DNA of 64,000 bases from Botryotinia globosa (GCA_014898425.1 RCSZ01000013.1:1729501-1793500); one strand, 5' to 3'. Positions 35,333-47,726 are shown, counted from the first letter of the stretch. The notes: generated by a model not told the origin, from the letters alone. Program-made: numbers and translations.

Positions 35333-36585
35333 ATGAAAGCCAAGGACGATAATAGCGAAGCAAAATCTAGCACGGCTCAAAAACAACATAGACGGGCTCA
35401 AGTTCGACGAGCTCAAATGTTAGTTTGTACTTAGTGTAGTTCTCACTTCTATTGCTAATTTCTTTCCTAGAGAACATCGACAGCGAAAAGAGAACTACGT
35501 CAAGCATCTTGAGGAAGATGTGATACGTCTTAGGGGGATGATTGCTACAACAGAAGATAAAAGTTCGGCCCTGATGAAAGAAAATAGAGCGATAGAATCA
35601 ATGCTAGTAGCTTCAGGTATTAAGAATCAGTCTAATTTGAAAGCACGAGTTAGAAAAATACCTGGCGACCAAGCAATCGATTTGCTTCCCCCACAAGAAC
35701 ACGAACCACTCCGCGATATTATCACCTCCAATGCAACCCAAGAGATGAGGCCTACCATTAGAACCGTCGACTACGAATCAGAAAATGATAGACTTTCCAG
35801 CTATATCCGTGATATGCTTACTCAGGACAGTCATCCACTCACTAATTACTCCTCCGACAATCAAGATGTACCATATTCGAGCACTTCATCTGCTTGTCAT
35901 ATCAATATTCAATTCGATGAGTTCCTAAATGCATCTTGCCTTTATATTAGCGAGTCATCCGATAGTTCTACCAAAGACCACGGGCCAATTGATCTTTCCA
36001 AACCTCTACCACCACTTCCCGGCCAAGTATCGCTACCTACAAATGCAGTACAGAAACCATCACCTGACATATCGCTTATAGCGATCAATTTCATTCTTGC
36101 GTAAGTCATTCTCTCTCTTTCATAACAAAGTCATGTATTGATTTCATATCTACAGTCTCGAACACCCTTGTCGCACCCACTTTCACCATATACCAGACAC
36201 TCCTCTCCCTTTCGATCCCGCCGGGGATCCATCCGGTCACGAGCTCATGGCCTCAACCCACATCTTCGCTCAGGCACCACTTGAAGCATTTGATGAATCA
36301 ACTTCCGAAGTTTCGTGGGTTTCTTCTTCTGTTTCTTTGGCTCAGCTGTATGCCATGTCGCAGTCGCTACCTGTTTCAGACTTTGAGATTACTCCTGTTC
36401 AGGCTTGGTTTATGATAGCCGGGAAATATCATAATGATATTGAGAAGGTAGTTGAAACGCAAAATATGAATAATCTGAAGAGAGGTCTGGGTAGTCTATC
36501 TCGCTGTTACCAGTTTGGAGCTGTGATGGACGTTGACAGCTTTTGGGAGATAGTGGATGACCTTATGACACAAAATGGGAGTTGA
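35333..36585 (+). CDS. bZIP transcription factor
   Basis: Three exons: 35333-35418, 35471-36100, 36156-36585; 381 aa. The first intron (52 bp) splits the basic region. The joined protein reads RRAQVRRAQIEHRQRKENYV followed by KHLEEDVIRLRGMI, a fungal basic region and short leucine zipper (about residues 20-65). The RRAQ..HRQRKE pattern matches bZIP factors of the AP-1-like or unclassified fungal type, which bind DNA as dimers. The remainder is acidic and Ser-rich, with a Pro patch (LSKPLPPLPGQ) and a conserved-looking C-terminal block (LEHPCRTHFHHI ... HELMASTHIFAQ) common in unnamed ascomycete bZIP proteins. Target genes are unknown. Confidence 0.88.
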
Positions 36586-37273
36586 TAAAATGAGTAGGGT
36601 GTGAATTCAGTGGCTGTATTGGGTTCGAATAACTGAGAAAATACTTCACCCAAACACTTATTTTCCAATCTTTTGTGGGTGTACGGCAAAGCTATGTACT
36701 TCGAGAAAAGAGCTTGGTGTGGGAGTTGAAATGACGGGAATTCATTAGACGGAGCCTAGAAGAGCTTGAGACCTCGGATTTTTGTTGCATGTCCATTGAA
36801 TTATGATGCGGCAATTTTTTTTGATTTCTCGGGGTTTCGTCAGAGCAGGCCAATTGCAATCAGTTTGGGCAATAAGATAAAACAGTTCAAATTCGTCATT
36901 TTCGTTTGAAATTCCAATTTTAGAATTGAAACCATGATATTTGCATTCTGGTGCGACTGTCGCCCAAACCGACCGCACTACTTCTGAGCAAAACCCAGCT
37001 GCAAGCAATTTTCCAAAAGTCACGATGCACATTTTCTTCATTCTTTATTCCGAAAACATTGCCACTCGCCTGTTCCTAGCGAACCACACCAAGTCACCCC
37101 TTTCATTCTTTATCCCCATGTCTCACTTGCACCCATCGAGCCACATTCTTCTATTCCTCAAAAAGGACTTCCATTCCCGAATTCTTCCCTCTATTTGTCT
37201 TATCAGGAAAGGAATCAACATCACCATTCCCAACCCACCTTCCACATTTTCCATCTCGAAATTCATTTCCATC
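36586..37273. other. Intergenic
   Basis: 3' flank of the bZIP gene and promoter of the membrane-protein gene. The open frame before 37274 has no coding character. Nothing else is seen. Confidence 0.45.
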
Positions 37274-38231
37274 ATGGATAATAATCACGGCACTAATCGG
37301 CCTGGTACCGAAAACCATGACATACGTACAGGTCATGTATTGAAACCTAATAAATTTCTCAGCGCATTGAGAATTTTACAACTCCTTCTCGCTCTTGCAA
37401 TAATAGGGTTGGCGGGTTTCGTGGTGACATTTATTGGGTATTCGGGGGCCATTCTGGATCTTTTTGTCGTATGTTTTCTTTCCTTCGAGTCCATCAATCC
37501 ACTACCCTAATTCTGCGGGACACCACTAACAAATCTTCCCAAAACAGGCCAGCGCAACAATCCTAATAATCTTCTACATCCTCCTATCAACTCACCGTTT
37601 CACAAGCATCTACAATTACTGGGCCATCGCCTGTCTCGATATATTTCTTGTCATTTTCTGGCTCGCCGCTTGGATTACCTCTGCCGTTCAGGTGCGTCGT
37701 TATCGTGGCCGATTCAACTATTACGGATGCGGATATTACTTTTGCAGACGCGATCTGTTGGAATTGGAAGAGAGAGATGATATGAGTGAAGGGTTGGAAA
37801 AGAGAGCTAGCACTAGCTATTCTACTTTCAGAGGGGTCTATATTGCGGCTGCAGTATTAGCTGCTATTGAATTGTGAGATTATCTCTTTTTGCGTTTTTG
37901 TTTCCTGTCCTTTTCCCTGCGGGCAATTTTATGAGGATAGAGGGTCAAAGTGAAAGACCATTGCTAACAATATCTCAGCGTCCTTTTCATAATAACCTTC
38001 GCCGTCACCATGGGTAAAATTCTCTCTCATCACGACGAAGGCCATCACAGTGCGGCCTCCCCCAACAAAACACACACAGCAATGGAAATGCAAACTCCGG
38101 GGCAAACAGGTCATGCAGGACAAACAGGTCCTATGCAAACGGGTGCTGCAGGTCCAAATCCTGCGAATCCTGTTGCTCATCAGGGCGTGAATGAACCTGG
38201 GTATTCAGGAAATGCTGCTCAGAGGGTTTGA
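37274..38231 (+). CDS. Four-helix membrane protein, MARVEL-like
   Basis: Three exons: 37274-37468, 37548-37873, 37979-38231; 257 aa. Four hydrophobic segments are clear: LRILQLLLALAIIGLAGFVV, ATILIIFYILLST, WAIACLDIFLVIFWLAAWIT and VYIAAAVLAAIEFVLFIITF, the last formed across intron 2. The topology, length and a Cys-containing loop before helix 4 (YYGCGYYFCRRD) fit the fungal MARVEL-type plasma-membrane or eisosome-related proteins. The C-terminal tail is hydrophilic with a repeated GQTGHAGQTGPMQTGAAG segment. The start at 37274 was chosen because upstream codons in the same frame are not protein-like. Function is inferred from topology only. Confidence 0.82.
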
Positions 38232-40047
38232 GTAGAGAGAGGACAGTTCCATCGTTGACCGAACAATAATGTGGTAGAAAAGTGTTACTCGTCGGATTTT
38301 TTGTTTTGTTTGCTAGAAATTAGTGTTCTGGGTCGCGCAATCCAAATCCAAGCATCGTCATTTTCTTAACCAATTGTAACGCAACTGTGTGATCAACGCA
38401 GTGAATTATAGATCGATTGAAAACTCTGCTCCTTGTAAATCTCGAGATGTATTCAATCCTGATCCCTAAATCTAATTATCGTCGTCAAAGGAGAAGAAAA
38501 ATGTTGCCTGTTGAGTTGCCATGTCTTTTGCCAGCTCATTGAGGATTCTGCGGCCGTGGTACTCATTGCCTATTCTTTGTTCGGCTCAATATTTTGGAAT
38601 CATTATAGTGTTGCTTTGTGGGTCGAGTGATGAATGGATGGTCGGCTCAGAAGAATGAGGTACGTCTGGCGATAATCTAATTTGATCCTGCGAAAGATTG
38701 ATTGGGTGGGGGCAGATATTGTGAGGTCGGTTAGTATGGATAAGACAACTTTCGATGATTGATTTGTTGATTACATTTCTTTTGTTTCTCATGTCGAGTA
38801 TCTAGTAAAACACATCCTATGTCTTTGGATAAAGATGGGAAACGAATAATTAGTTCGTTTATGCGGTCTTCGCGACGTGATCGGCAAATGACTAAAGGCA
38901 AGCGGTGGTGACTAACGGAGATAATGCCATGACTCGAACATCCCGTGACTATGTCATCGTAATATCCTTTTTTATATATGTGCAAGACAATGTCAAGGTA
39001 TCCTGGAGATGGGATACAACTTCGAAGCCCAAAAAGATCCTTCTTAGTCTGAGATATCCTGGAAGAAGCTCTACCTCGCTTTAACTTTCTGAACGGCTGA
39101 CCACCTTAAAACATGATAAGCTCATGGCAATTTTGGGGGAAACACGAAGTCTCAGCAAATTCATTCCAGCCAGGCACGCGTCAACAAGTGAAAAAATGAA
39201 TCGTCTATAAGCACTGCGGTCAATGAGCTTGTGATTGATTTTTTTTCCATCTTCCTGTGAAAAGGCTTCTGTAGGTACCTACGCAGAAACATGAAGAGCG
39301 TTATCGTCGGGGGGAAAGCTATTGAGATCCCTTTAAATGCCGGAAAAGTGGTAAAGGTAGTGACGGGGCTGCTTCGGTGAAGCTAATAATGATCGTGGTT
39401 CTGATAGGAATTGTCGAATAATCTCCAATCATCAGTGCCGGCACAAAATAAGAGATTGCCAGGGAGACTCGAAACAAGTCCGCTGATCACTTCCATCAAC
39501 CATTGCCTAATCTGTTTTTCCGAATGAATTTCTGCTAAAGTATATCATTGGGCGTGATAGTACCCTGTGTCATAACATACTCAGAAGGTTGAGTTCTCCA
39601 GTCACCGACCATCAAAACTCGAGTCACTACAAGGTCCAAAAATTCGGCAATGTCGAATACTTTTCCCTTATCTTGTGATCCGACCCTGTATGTGTCAAAA
39701 CTCTTGAGATTCTGGCCATTCTTCTTGTGAATTGACTGGAATCGGAGTCAACGACGGAAAGAAATGTAATGACTCGAAGACACAATGGCGGTATAATACT
39801 GAATGATCTCCCCGTTTGTGAAGACCATTGCAACAACAACACTTCCTTTCAGCAACTCGAAAAAAACAATACTGCAAATAACTTTTACCTTCGAGCTTCA
39901 CATTGGCAGATCCTCAGAAGCCTTATCGTCACGAACAAGAACTCCCTTGAATCAAGGTGTGTGATATCGAGTATGCCTGTGGACAGTTTCTGCGATACTA
40001 ATCAAACTGCAAGACAGAAACAATCTCCGACAACTCAAGACCTCGCG
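38232..40047. other. Intergenic
   Basis: No gene supported in 1.8 kb. The ORFs seen on both strands are short and lack coding pattern or splice support. The right end is the promoter of the first Cys-rich mini-gene. Confidence 0.5.
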
Positions 40048-40380
40048 ATGAGTTCTAACAGCAAACAACCTTCTCCAAAAGAAGCCATGACAAGGGCATC
40101 TCAAACCATCGTCGCTCGACAACCTGTGAGCAGAGTCCAAAACCTATCTCGTGTCGTTGATATACTAACGTACGTCTTTCTCTAGGCTCCCACACAGCGG
40201 ATGGGTACCCGATCCAATACTGGAGATAGTACGAATCCATGCGTCGAGAGTTGTTCAGGCGCGATGTATGTCACTCTATGCTGCCCTTTCCATGGTTGTG
40301 ATGGTAGTCCTAGCGGCAATGATTGTGGTCGAACTTGCGGTGACTGCAATGACTGCAATGATTGCAGTGGCGATTGCTAG
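40048..40380 (+). CDS. Small cysteine-rich protein (90 aa), paralogue A
   Basis: Exons 40048-40125 and 40186-40380 are separated by a 60-bp intron with a perfect TACTAAC branch point and CTCTAG end, which the unspliced frame would miss. The protein has a polar head ending ARQP (intron) APTQRMGTRSNTGDS, then a Cys-rich tail with 12 Cys, including CC and repeated C-x-x-C (CGDCNDCNDCSGDC). It has no signal peptide and no strong membrane helix. An in-frame ATG at 39973 would add 25 residues. It is related to the gene at 41616: both have QP at the end of exon 1, intron in phase 0, then a P-T-x-MGT-x-x-N block and a Cys-rich end. Metal binding or membrane-surface association (CYSTM-like) is possible; function unknown. 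Confidence 0.72.
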
Positions 40381-41615
40381 TTGTAGCCGATGGAAATGAG
40401 TTTGGGCACAAGTATTCAATACTTTGACAAACTCTTAGATACACTGTACCGGTAGCAATATAAAATCATCGTTGTTTTCAAAGATACGTGTCATCTTTTG
40501 CTGAGTGTCAGAGATGTTCTTTGATATATGTGATAGAGTTCGAATGAGAAATCATCAGGTCTCAGCGCCCCTCTCGATGACATTCCAAACCTTGTCCGAG
40601 CTATCGTGTGGCGGCAAGTGCGAGGGGGTCCAAAACTTAATGTCTTCCGAAATCTTTCTAATTTTAGGATCCCGGGTGGTTCAGACCTTTCCATAGGAGA
40701 GCTGAACTGGTAAGTCTCGAGATGACTGCTCGACGCATACAACTAGGATTTGCGCTATTTAATAGAGGATTGGACCGTTACACTGTGTAGCACTACTCCA
40801 CAATTAAGACGGCAGAAAATATACGAACAGGATCAACGCAACGTTGAGCAGTAACGATTGAGCGAATAGATCGAGATTCGCAACTAGTTGCTCATAAGCT
40901 GTGGCGTAGTAGATAATGTACGAAGCTTATGAAATGCACAAAGAGTCTGGACCTGACACTCAGATAAATGGAAAACCCGGGAAAGCTACTCGGTATCGCC
41001 AGCCTCATTTGCAGGGGATAGGAGTTTGGTGAAACAACTAGAACGAAATGTTTGCTGACTCGTAGGTTGTGAGACTTACATGTGCGTGATGAACTGTACT
41101 TTTGGTACACAGGAAGCGCGCGGAGCATACCATGCAGGTACCAAAGAAGGAGGTATATGATAGTACGATACCACATTATGAGGCGAGTAAAATTTGATTT
41201 GCTTGCAGATATACGTGGCTGTGTTGGGTATTTGCGATTCACCGTTTGTTCATCAAGTTATGGTTGGTCAATGGTATCTTACACGAAACCACCCGGTTTT
41301 TTCAACCCTGTCCTGGTTTGCCAACAAAAGATCTTGAAGAGGTATCCACTATGCACCTAAACCCTACAACGTCATAGAGGCCAATGATATCTGCACGGCC
41401 CATGATAGCACATGTTTGCTGGATCTGAGGGAATTCAAAAAGCTCGAAAATCCCCCATCAATCTCCTCCTCATTCAGACTTCAGACTTCAGACTTACACA
41501 CTTTCCATAAAACAAACTTTCAACCCTACTAAAACCTCTTCAAATCGTCAGTATATCTGTACTTAAACCTATTAGATCTCTCTATTGACTATCATTTACC
41601 TAGACATCCCTCAAA
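40381..41615. other. Intergenic between the two Cys-rich mini-genes
   Basis: No gene is seen. ORFs near 40.5-41.3 kb on both strands are unsupported. Short ACTTCAG repeats (41475-41496) occur in the promoter of the second mini-gene. Confidence 0.45.
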
Positions 41616-41864
41616 ATGCCTTTCGAACAACCAGTCGTTGAGCAACAAATCCAATCCGAAGCTCCTATGAGCTCCGAGAACATTGGTATCGAGATGCAAC
41701 AACCAGTATGATGATATCCCTCTCAAACACAGACTTACTCCAAAACACTAATCTTTTCCCGACAGAAACCAGTTCCTACGATGGGTACCGAGACCAACCT
41801 TCGTGGTGGTGAGTCTGCTGGCTGTGAATGCTGTGGATGCGGATGTGGTGAACAATGCTGTTAG
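41616..41864 (+). CDS. Small cysteine-rich protein (62 aa), paralogue B
   Basis: Exons 41616-41705 and 41766-41864 are joined in phase 0 over a 60-bp intron with a CACTAATC branch region. The head is Gln/Glu-rich (MPFEQPVVEQQIQSEAPMSS) and ends MQQP; exon 2 starts KPVPTMGTETNLRGGES and ends in a compact knot CECCGCGCGEQCC with seven Cys in 13 residues. This gene is too short for standard ORF cut-offs and was found by splicing. Cys density is metallothionein-like, while the polar Gln/Pro head plus Cys tail also recalls CYSTM proteins, though no hydrophobic stretch accompanies the cysteines. The C-rich 5' leader and a clean ATG context support expression. Function is unknown; metal or thiol chemistry is inference. 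Confidence 0.75.
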
Positions 41865-42852
41865 AAGACAGAGTTCGGAGTGGTGGAAACGAAATGATGA
41901 TGGTTAGCGATGGATAAGGGTTCGACTCTGAAATACAGAGATTTGAAATTTGGGTTTATGATTATGACAATACCATACAAAACATACTGATGAGAATAAT
42001 ATAATTCTCAAATCAACACACAACGTTTGTTTGCTTCATTCGTATTGCTTCATTCTTTAGTGACACCGCCAAGTTGATTTCTCCACGTTTCCGTATCTTG
42101 GCTGCTTGCGTCCTAACTCATCAAGCTTCTTCAAGGGTGGCTGCAGTGATACGACACGGGAAGTGTAAATTAGCTTCATAATTGGCTCGGATAAATATGG
42201 GGTTTACGTCGGGTAATGTGGATAAGCGCTATGTAGACACATATTTAGTCACTAATTTGCGGGAATTCAAGAAAATCATTCGATTGTGAATTTGTGAGAG
42301 GATCTTGATTAAACAAGTCGTCGTTAATTAATAACTTTTAATAACTTCAATTCTCTTTCGAAGGCTTTTCAATCATTCGCTCTTCTATACTCAGGAGTGA
42401 AACATCTCTTTCGTTTCTCCTTTTGTTCAACATCTAGATCAGCGACATGCCACTATGGTCCCTCCCGCTGAAAGACGTCAAGTCAAGCTTTTGACAAGCC
42501 TCTAACCGTCATCGCCAATTTCCTTGGCAGAAAACGAAATGAAACTATTGATACTACGATGTTTTTGGAAGTTATCACTTGCAGTCACAGTCAGATTGTC
42601 AGATATATGCAACGCAGTCACAAATCTCATCGCACTTTCCCTTTCTACGGTCAACCAAATTTCCACAGAGTCGAGTAACAGCAGGTAGGTGCCTAATCAA
42701 GTATGCTTCACGAAGTGAGATGAATTATTCATAAATCCCGTAAGACTTTCGCAAAGGTATCTCTTTTCTCTCTCTATCTCTACAGTGTTGTTTGTACTTT
42801 TCGTATCAGATCGCGAAATCTAGTATTTTCTTTTGTACTCTCAAACGCCACC
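41865..42852. other. Intergenic
   Basis: 3' flank of the second mini-gene and promoter of the GPI-type gene (TC-rich before 42853). No further gene or array is seen. Confidence 0.45.
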
Positions 42853-43646
42853 ATGCATCCACACTCATACCTCGGCCCAATCGTCCTCCTCACCAGTGTC
42901 ACCACCATCGTATCCGCTCTCCCAGAAAAAGAAATCATTGTGCCCATTCTGCCTCGTCAATCGTCCGAAGAGGATTATCTCACCTCCGTCTGTTCTCCAA
43001 AGATAACCTCAGGCACCATTCCCCCCTGCATCGAAGTAGTGACCATCCAATCTGCCTGCGCCCCCAACGGCACCACGCCTCTTGATTATCTCGCTCACGC
43101 ACAATGTATGTGTAATGGTGGATTCTTCAGTAATTGGCTTGGATGTCTCAATTGCGATTATGTACATGGTGGACGATCCCCAGCAGTCGTCAGCGCATTT
43201 AATACTATTATTATCAGTGCGTCCAATCAACTCTGTACCGGTACACCTACAGCAAGTTTTGCGGCAATTTTCAATAGTTTGGGAGGAGGTGATGTAGCAG
43301 AGGGAGCGGCAACTCAATTGACGGATTTATATCCGAGTGAGACGGCGGTCAGTCTTTATTATACTGCGAGTCGAAATCAAGGACTGGGCGCTATTACGGG
43401 AAGTGCAACGGGAGCTACGAAGACAGGTGGTACTTCGACGAGTGTGGCAGCTACGGGATCTTCATCGGCTTCTGGTTTTTCGGCTACCGCTACGAAGACT
43501 AGTGCGGGAAGTGCTGGTACGACGGCAAGTGGAACTGGATCTGCAACTGGAACTACATCGAGTTCGACTGGAGGCACGGCACCAACCGGGGTCATGGGGG
43601 TTTCTTGGGAATGGTTGTTTGTGGAGTTGTAATGGCTGCATTGTGA
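42853..43646 (+). CDS. GPI-type Cys/Ser/Thr-rich surface protein with apparent C-terminal frameshift
   Basis: ATG in a good context (CACC before it). As read, the frame is 259 aa and stops at 43632. It has a signal peptide (YLGPIVLLTSVTTIVSA), a globular domain with eight Cys between VCSPKI and QLCTGT (AQCMCNGGFF, LGCLNCDYVH), and a long Ser/Thr/Gly-rich stalk typical of wall proteins. The expected hydrophobic GPI tail is absent from this frame, which ends WEWLFVEL. The tail GGFLGMVVCGVVMAAL is present in the next frame, ending at a TGA at 43644-43646. The switch point is a run of five G (43596-43600), so one G may be missing by sequencing error or real mutation. No enzyme motif is seen. Confidence 0.78.
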
Positions 43647-44659
43647 TCAATGTGATTGATGAGAATGGGCGAAGAAGACGGATGTGCTGTATGACTATTC
43701 GAATTATTAATTTTTAATGCCAATACCATAAAGACAATGTGCAGCTCCGAGATCTTCAATGTTTTATTGTTCCCCTCGACCCCTTTTTGTATTCTTAACT
43801 CAAGCGAGATAGTCAGATATTCGAGTGTCTGATTAAAATCAGGAGTTTTGGAAAGTCAATATCATCATTAGCTTAAATTACATGGGAAATACATCCCCAA
43901 ATGAAATACCAAATGAAACACCAAATTCGAGGCCCATTATTCAAGCCGGATACAAATGCCTGGAACATCATACCTAAGATGAACATAGATTCCGGCAAGT
44001 TATTGCGCGAGATCAATCTTAGATCAAGGCTTCGAAGTATTGTCAAAAAATACTTTATCAGTGGAAGTTCTCCGCTCACACAGACAGAGATTTCTCTCTT
44101 TTCCAATCCATCAGTATAATGAGTTTCCCTGATTTGGTGTACATCGTGCCCAATCCGTATCAAGGGAGTCGAAGGAAAAATTGCATTATGCACTATATCA
44201 TACGATTTCTCCAGTTCCTGCTACATGGGATGAAAGTCTAGGACCCATGAGTCGAGTCAATCCTATAGATTGATCATCCCCTAGATCTCTCTCTGTATAA
44301 TGGTACAGAACCAATTTGGTTCTATCCCCAGGTGCCGTTTATCAAAGTCACGTAAAGGATTAGTCGCATCAATACAGCTCGATTACCTCTAAGTCAAACA
44401 AAACTCTAGAGATCACCATGAATGAAATAGAAGGCTCCAAAAAGATACCTCTCGAATGAAAAAGACATCAAGTGTCATATCGATCGTCACACATTCTCTC
44501 AAAATCTTTCATTCATCATCCATCTTCCTTCTATTTTCTTTCCGAGTTTTCATCCAAGTATGTATACGAACGCAAAGTCATTCCCTACTCTATCTTGAGT
44601 TTACAGTCATCAAGGGAAGAACTACCTCCTTTTAATCCAAATGTCCTTCGTCTTCCTCC

Positions 44660-44690
<31 letters not shown>

Positions 44691-46194
44691 ATTCTTTTTT
44701 ATAAACACATCAATCAAAAAGCCAAATCAGAGCATTCAATGAATCCAATCAGTCTATAAACCAATCGAACTTTTGGAATTTATCCACCATTATAACCGTG
44801 ACCACTGCACAGAAAATTCACCCCAAACTAACGTCGTCAGATATGAAGTGAACGATTGGTTTCCGACGAAATATCATATAAACCTCGTAGAATATATTTT
44901 CACTATGGACTCATATTTCCCAGAAGAAAAAGAAGTAGTAGTAAGAATAAAAAAAGACTACGAAAGAGGAGGAAACTCAACACATCCAAGCCACGCAATC
45001 CCCTCCTCATCAAAACATCAAAACCCCCAAACCACAAAAAACACTCCAACATCTCCTGAATCATCTTTCCCCAAAATTTCGTGAAGTTTTCCCCTTCTTC
45101 TTTCAACAATTTCAAAACTTTAGAATACATATTCTCTGCAAACTCCACATCAGCTACTCATTCATACATCATATATAATAATTTTCCAACCTCCATCCTC
45201 CATCCTCACACATCCCATCTCCTCTCCATCTCGTGGTCACTTGTTCATACACCCTCAAATATCCTCATGTACAATGATATCCCAATCCCCATCCTCAATA
45301 CAACTAGGTAATCCTATCACACACACATGGACATAGCCTACCTTCGAATATCTAATCCCCGTCTATACATCTCTCCTCCATACTCATAATATACCCTACA
45401 AAAGCATTGGCTCACATCTCAAGTCTCGATACATGGGTGATATAATCGATGAGAATGAAATCCCATACAAAGAGAAAAGAAAAAGAGTTTTCTTTTTAAT
45501 CAGACGGTCATCTCCATTTCAACCTTAATTTGAATCTCCCTTCCTCCTTCAAAGTCCCTCCTTTCCCCTTTCCCCTTTCCCTTTCCCCTTTCCCCTTTCC
45601 CTCCCCTCATCCACTCATCCCATCCAACCACCCATCTCTAAACCCCATCACCCCATCCCTTCCATCACTCCCCTCAGTTATCGCAATCTCTCAACCTCCA
45701 AATCTCTCATCAACCAATCACCACCTACCACCCTCTTCCTTCTAGTACCAAGACGCCATTAGCGATATCTGTATGCACAATCCCGAATCCAAAGAATCTT
45801 ATTTCCATAAAGACTCGACGATTCGTACAACGTAATATGACGGAGACATTCGATATCTCCATTTTCTAGAGCAGAGTGGAAAGGCGTATTCAACATCTAT
45901 CCCCAACCGCCAATGTGATTGAAGAAAGATTCACCTCATCACAACACTGTAGAACCAACTCTATAATGCAAAGGAAGAAGTCCAGCCTTCAATAGTCTGA
46001 GCTCCAAGGTCAGTCATAATCATATCTCAAAACGAACTTTATCACTCGAGGGTAGAGTCAAACAATTTAACATATAATTTATTTCATTTCATTTAATATC
46101 ATATCACATAGTAGCAGCTTAACCATCAAAGCCGCATACCTAAAACCCCATTTCCTTTCCCATCCCATTTCAATTATACAATCATCTTTCCTAC
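43647..46194. other. Gene-poor stretch with low-complexity tracts and possible ankyrin relic
   Basis: No intact gene is supported. Features are a (CCT)n tract at 44654-44685, a CTTTCCC tandem at about 45556-45603, and ankyrin-like peptides on the minus strand at 45760-46010. A minus-strand open stretch at 45148-44903 (FAENMYSKVLKLLKEEGENF) looks partly coding but has no resolved gene model. Confidence 0.45.
45760..46010 (-). pseudogene. Possible ankyrin-repeat remnant
   Basis: On the minus strand, AGLLPLHYRVGS is followed, after stop codons that a short GT-AG intron could remove, by NTPFHSALENGDIECLRHI, an ankyrin-like TPxHxAxxxGxxxxxxxL pattern. The frame then ends after about 25 residues. 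No full gene could be built. Confidence 0.3.
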
Positions 46195-47726
46195 TTATGC
46201 CTTGTTGGCACCAGAAGAACCACTGTTCTTCGCTCTCTCACCATAAGCCTTGGTAGCATAATCACCACCAATAACAATCAAATCCTCTGGTCTGTAATCA
46301 TGCTTGCCAGACAAGTAGCTCTCGAGAATAGCTTTGGTACCATCGGCATATCTCTTTTGAGCATCCAAAGAGGTACCAGACATGTGAGGAACCATGGCGT
46401 TTCCACCACCGAATGGGTTCTTTGCGTAGCGAAGTGGGTGGTCCTTTGGTGCTGGTTGAGGGAACCAGACATCTCCTCCGTAACCGCGGAGGTGGCCAGA
46501 CTTGAGGGCCTCGGCAACATCTTCCTTGACAACGATGGCACCACGGGCGGTGTTAACCAACCAGGATCCTGTTTTTTGTATTAGTTTAATGATGAGTAAA
46601 CAGATCAGAATTGGAACACACCCTTCTTCATCTTGGAGATCAGCTCCTTGTTGAAAAGACCCCGGGTCTTCTCGTGGAGAGGGCAGTTAATGGTGACAAC
46701 GTCACATTGAGCCAACATCTCCTCCAAATCGGTAACACGTCTGCAACCAATCTCTTGCTCAACCTCTGGCTTAAGAGGTTGGTAATCGAAGTACAACAAT
46801 TCCTTGCAGTCGAATGGCTTCAATCTTCTCAAGACACGCTCACCAATTCTTCCAACAGCGACGGTACCGACGACCTTACCCTCAAGATCGAACTCGTTCT
46901 TGGCGGCAGCGGCAACATCCCATTCTCCAGCTTGGATTTGCTCGTGTGCTGGGACAAAGTTGCGGACGAGAACCAAGATGGTCATAACAACGTGCTCAGC
47001 GACGGAGACGACGTTGGATCCGGTAACTTCAGCAACGGTGATACCACCGTTGGTCTTGTTGGCAGCATTGAGATCGACGTGGTCAGATCCAATACCGGCA
47101 GTGATGGCGATCTTGAGGTTCTTGGCCTTGGCAAGACGTTCAGCAGTGAGGTAACCTGGGTGGAAACTAACAAGGGAAGCATGTTAGAGTCTGCGAATTG
47201 GTATATGGGAAGATGGGTAGCATACGGAGTGGTAATGATGATCTCTGCGTCTACCAAGTGCTTGTCGAATTCAGAGTTCTCTCCCTCCTTGTCGGAGGTG
47301 GTGATGAGCTCATGTCCTTGATCCTCGAGCCATTTGCGGATACCGAGCTCGTTCTCAGTTGTGCCAAGAAGCTCTGGAACCTAATTGTATTCCTGTTCGT
47401 CAATTGGTTCAAAGATAGATACTCAATTGAAGTAGTTGGACGACGACCCCGCAATTGAGTAGAGGGGCAAAGGAAATAAAACATACCTCTTCGGCGTGCT
47501 TCTTGCCGTCGTACAATACGAGAAGTACCTTGACCTTTTCACGATGATTACCCGTTAGCATTCTGATGTTTCCAAATTTCTGATTGAGCTTCTGTGAGCC
47601 GAAAGCAGTCGAACGCGTCGTCCATGTTGGTGTGGTTCTCGCAACAGCAGAAGCTGTGAAGATTGACCGAGCACAGGGAGACGGTCTTGTTGCCAAACGA
47701 GAGAGGGAACGAGTGAAAAATACCAT
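46195..47726 (-). CDS. NAD-dependent formate dehydrogenase
   Basis: Four exons on the minus strand: 47726-47487, 47380-47226, 47166-46622, 46568-46195; 437 aa. It oxidises formate to CO2 with NAD+. The D-2-hydroxyacid dehydrogenase fold is clear: [20 protein letters not shown], the substrate region [20 protein letters not shown] and [14 protein letters not shown], the Rossmann loop [20 protein letters not shown] with the NAD-selecting Asp in YFDYQPL, the catalytic Arg in NTARGAIV, and the catalytic His in [11 protein letters not shown]. Residues 1-55 form an Arg/Ser-rich leader ([20 protein letters not shown]) that fits mitochondrial import. An internal Met56 just before the conserved start could give a cytosolic form. 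Confidence 0.96.

Noticed and set aside
46611..47321. 236-aa ORF on the + strand over formate dehydrogenase
   Set aside because: Shadow of the conserved minus-strand exons; it crosses the real introns and has no family features.
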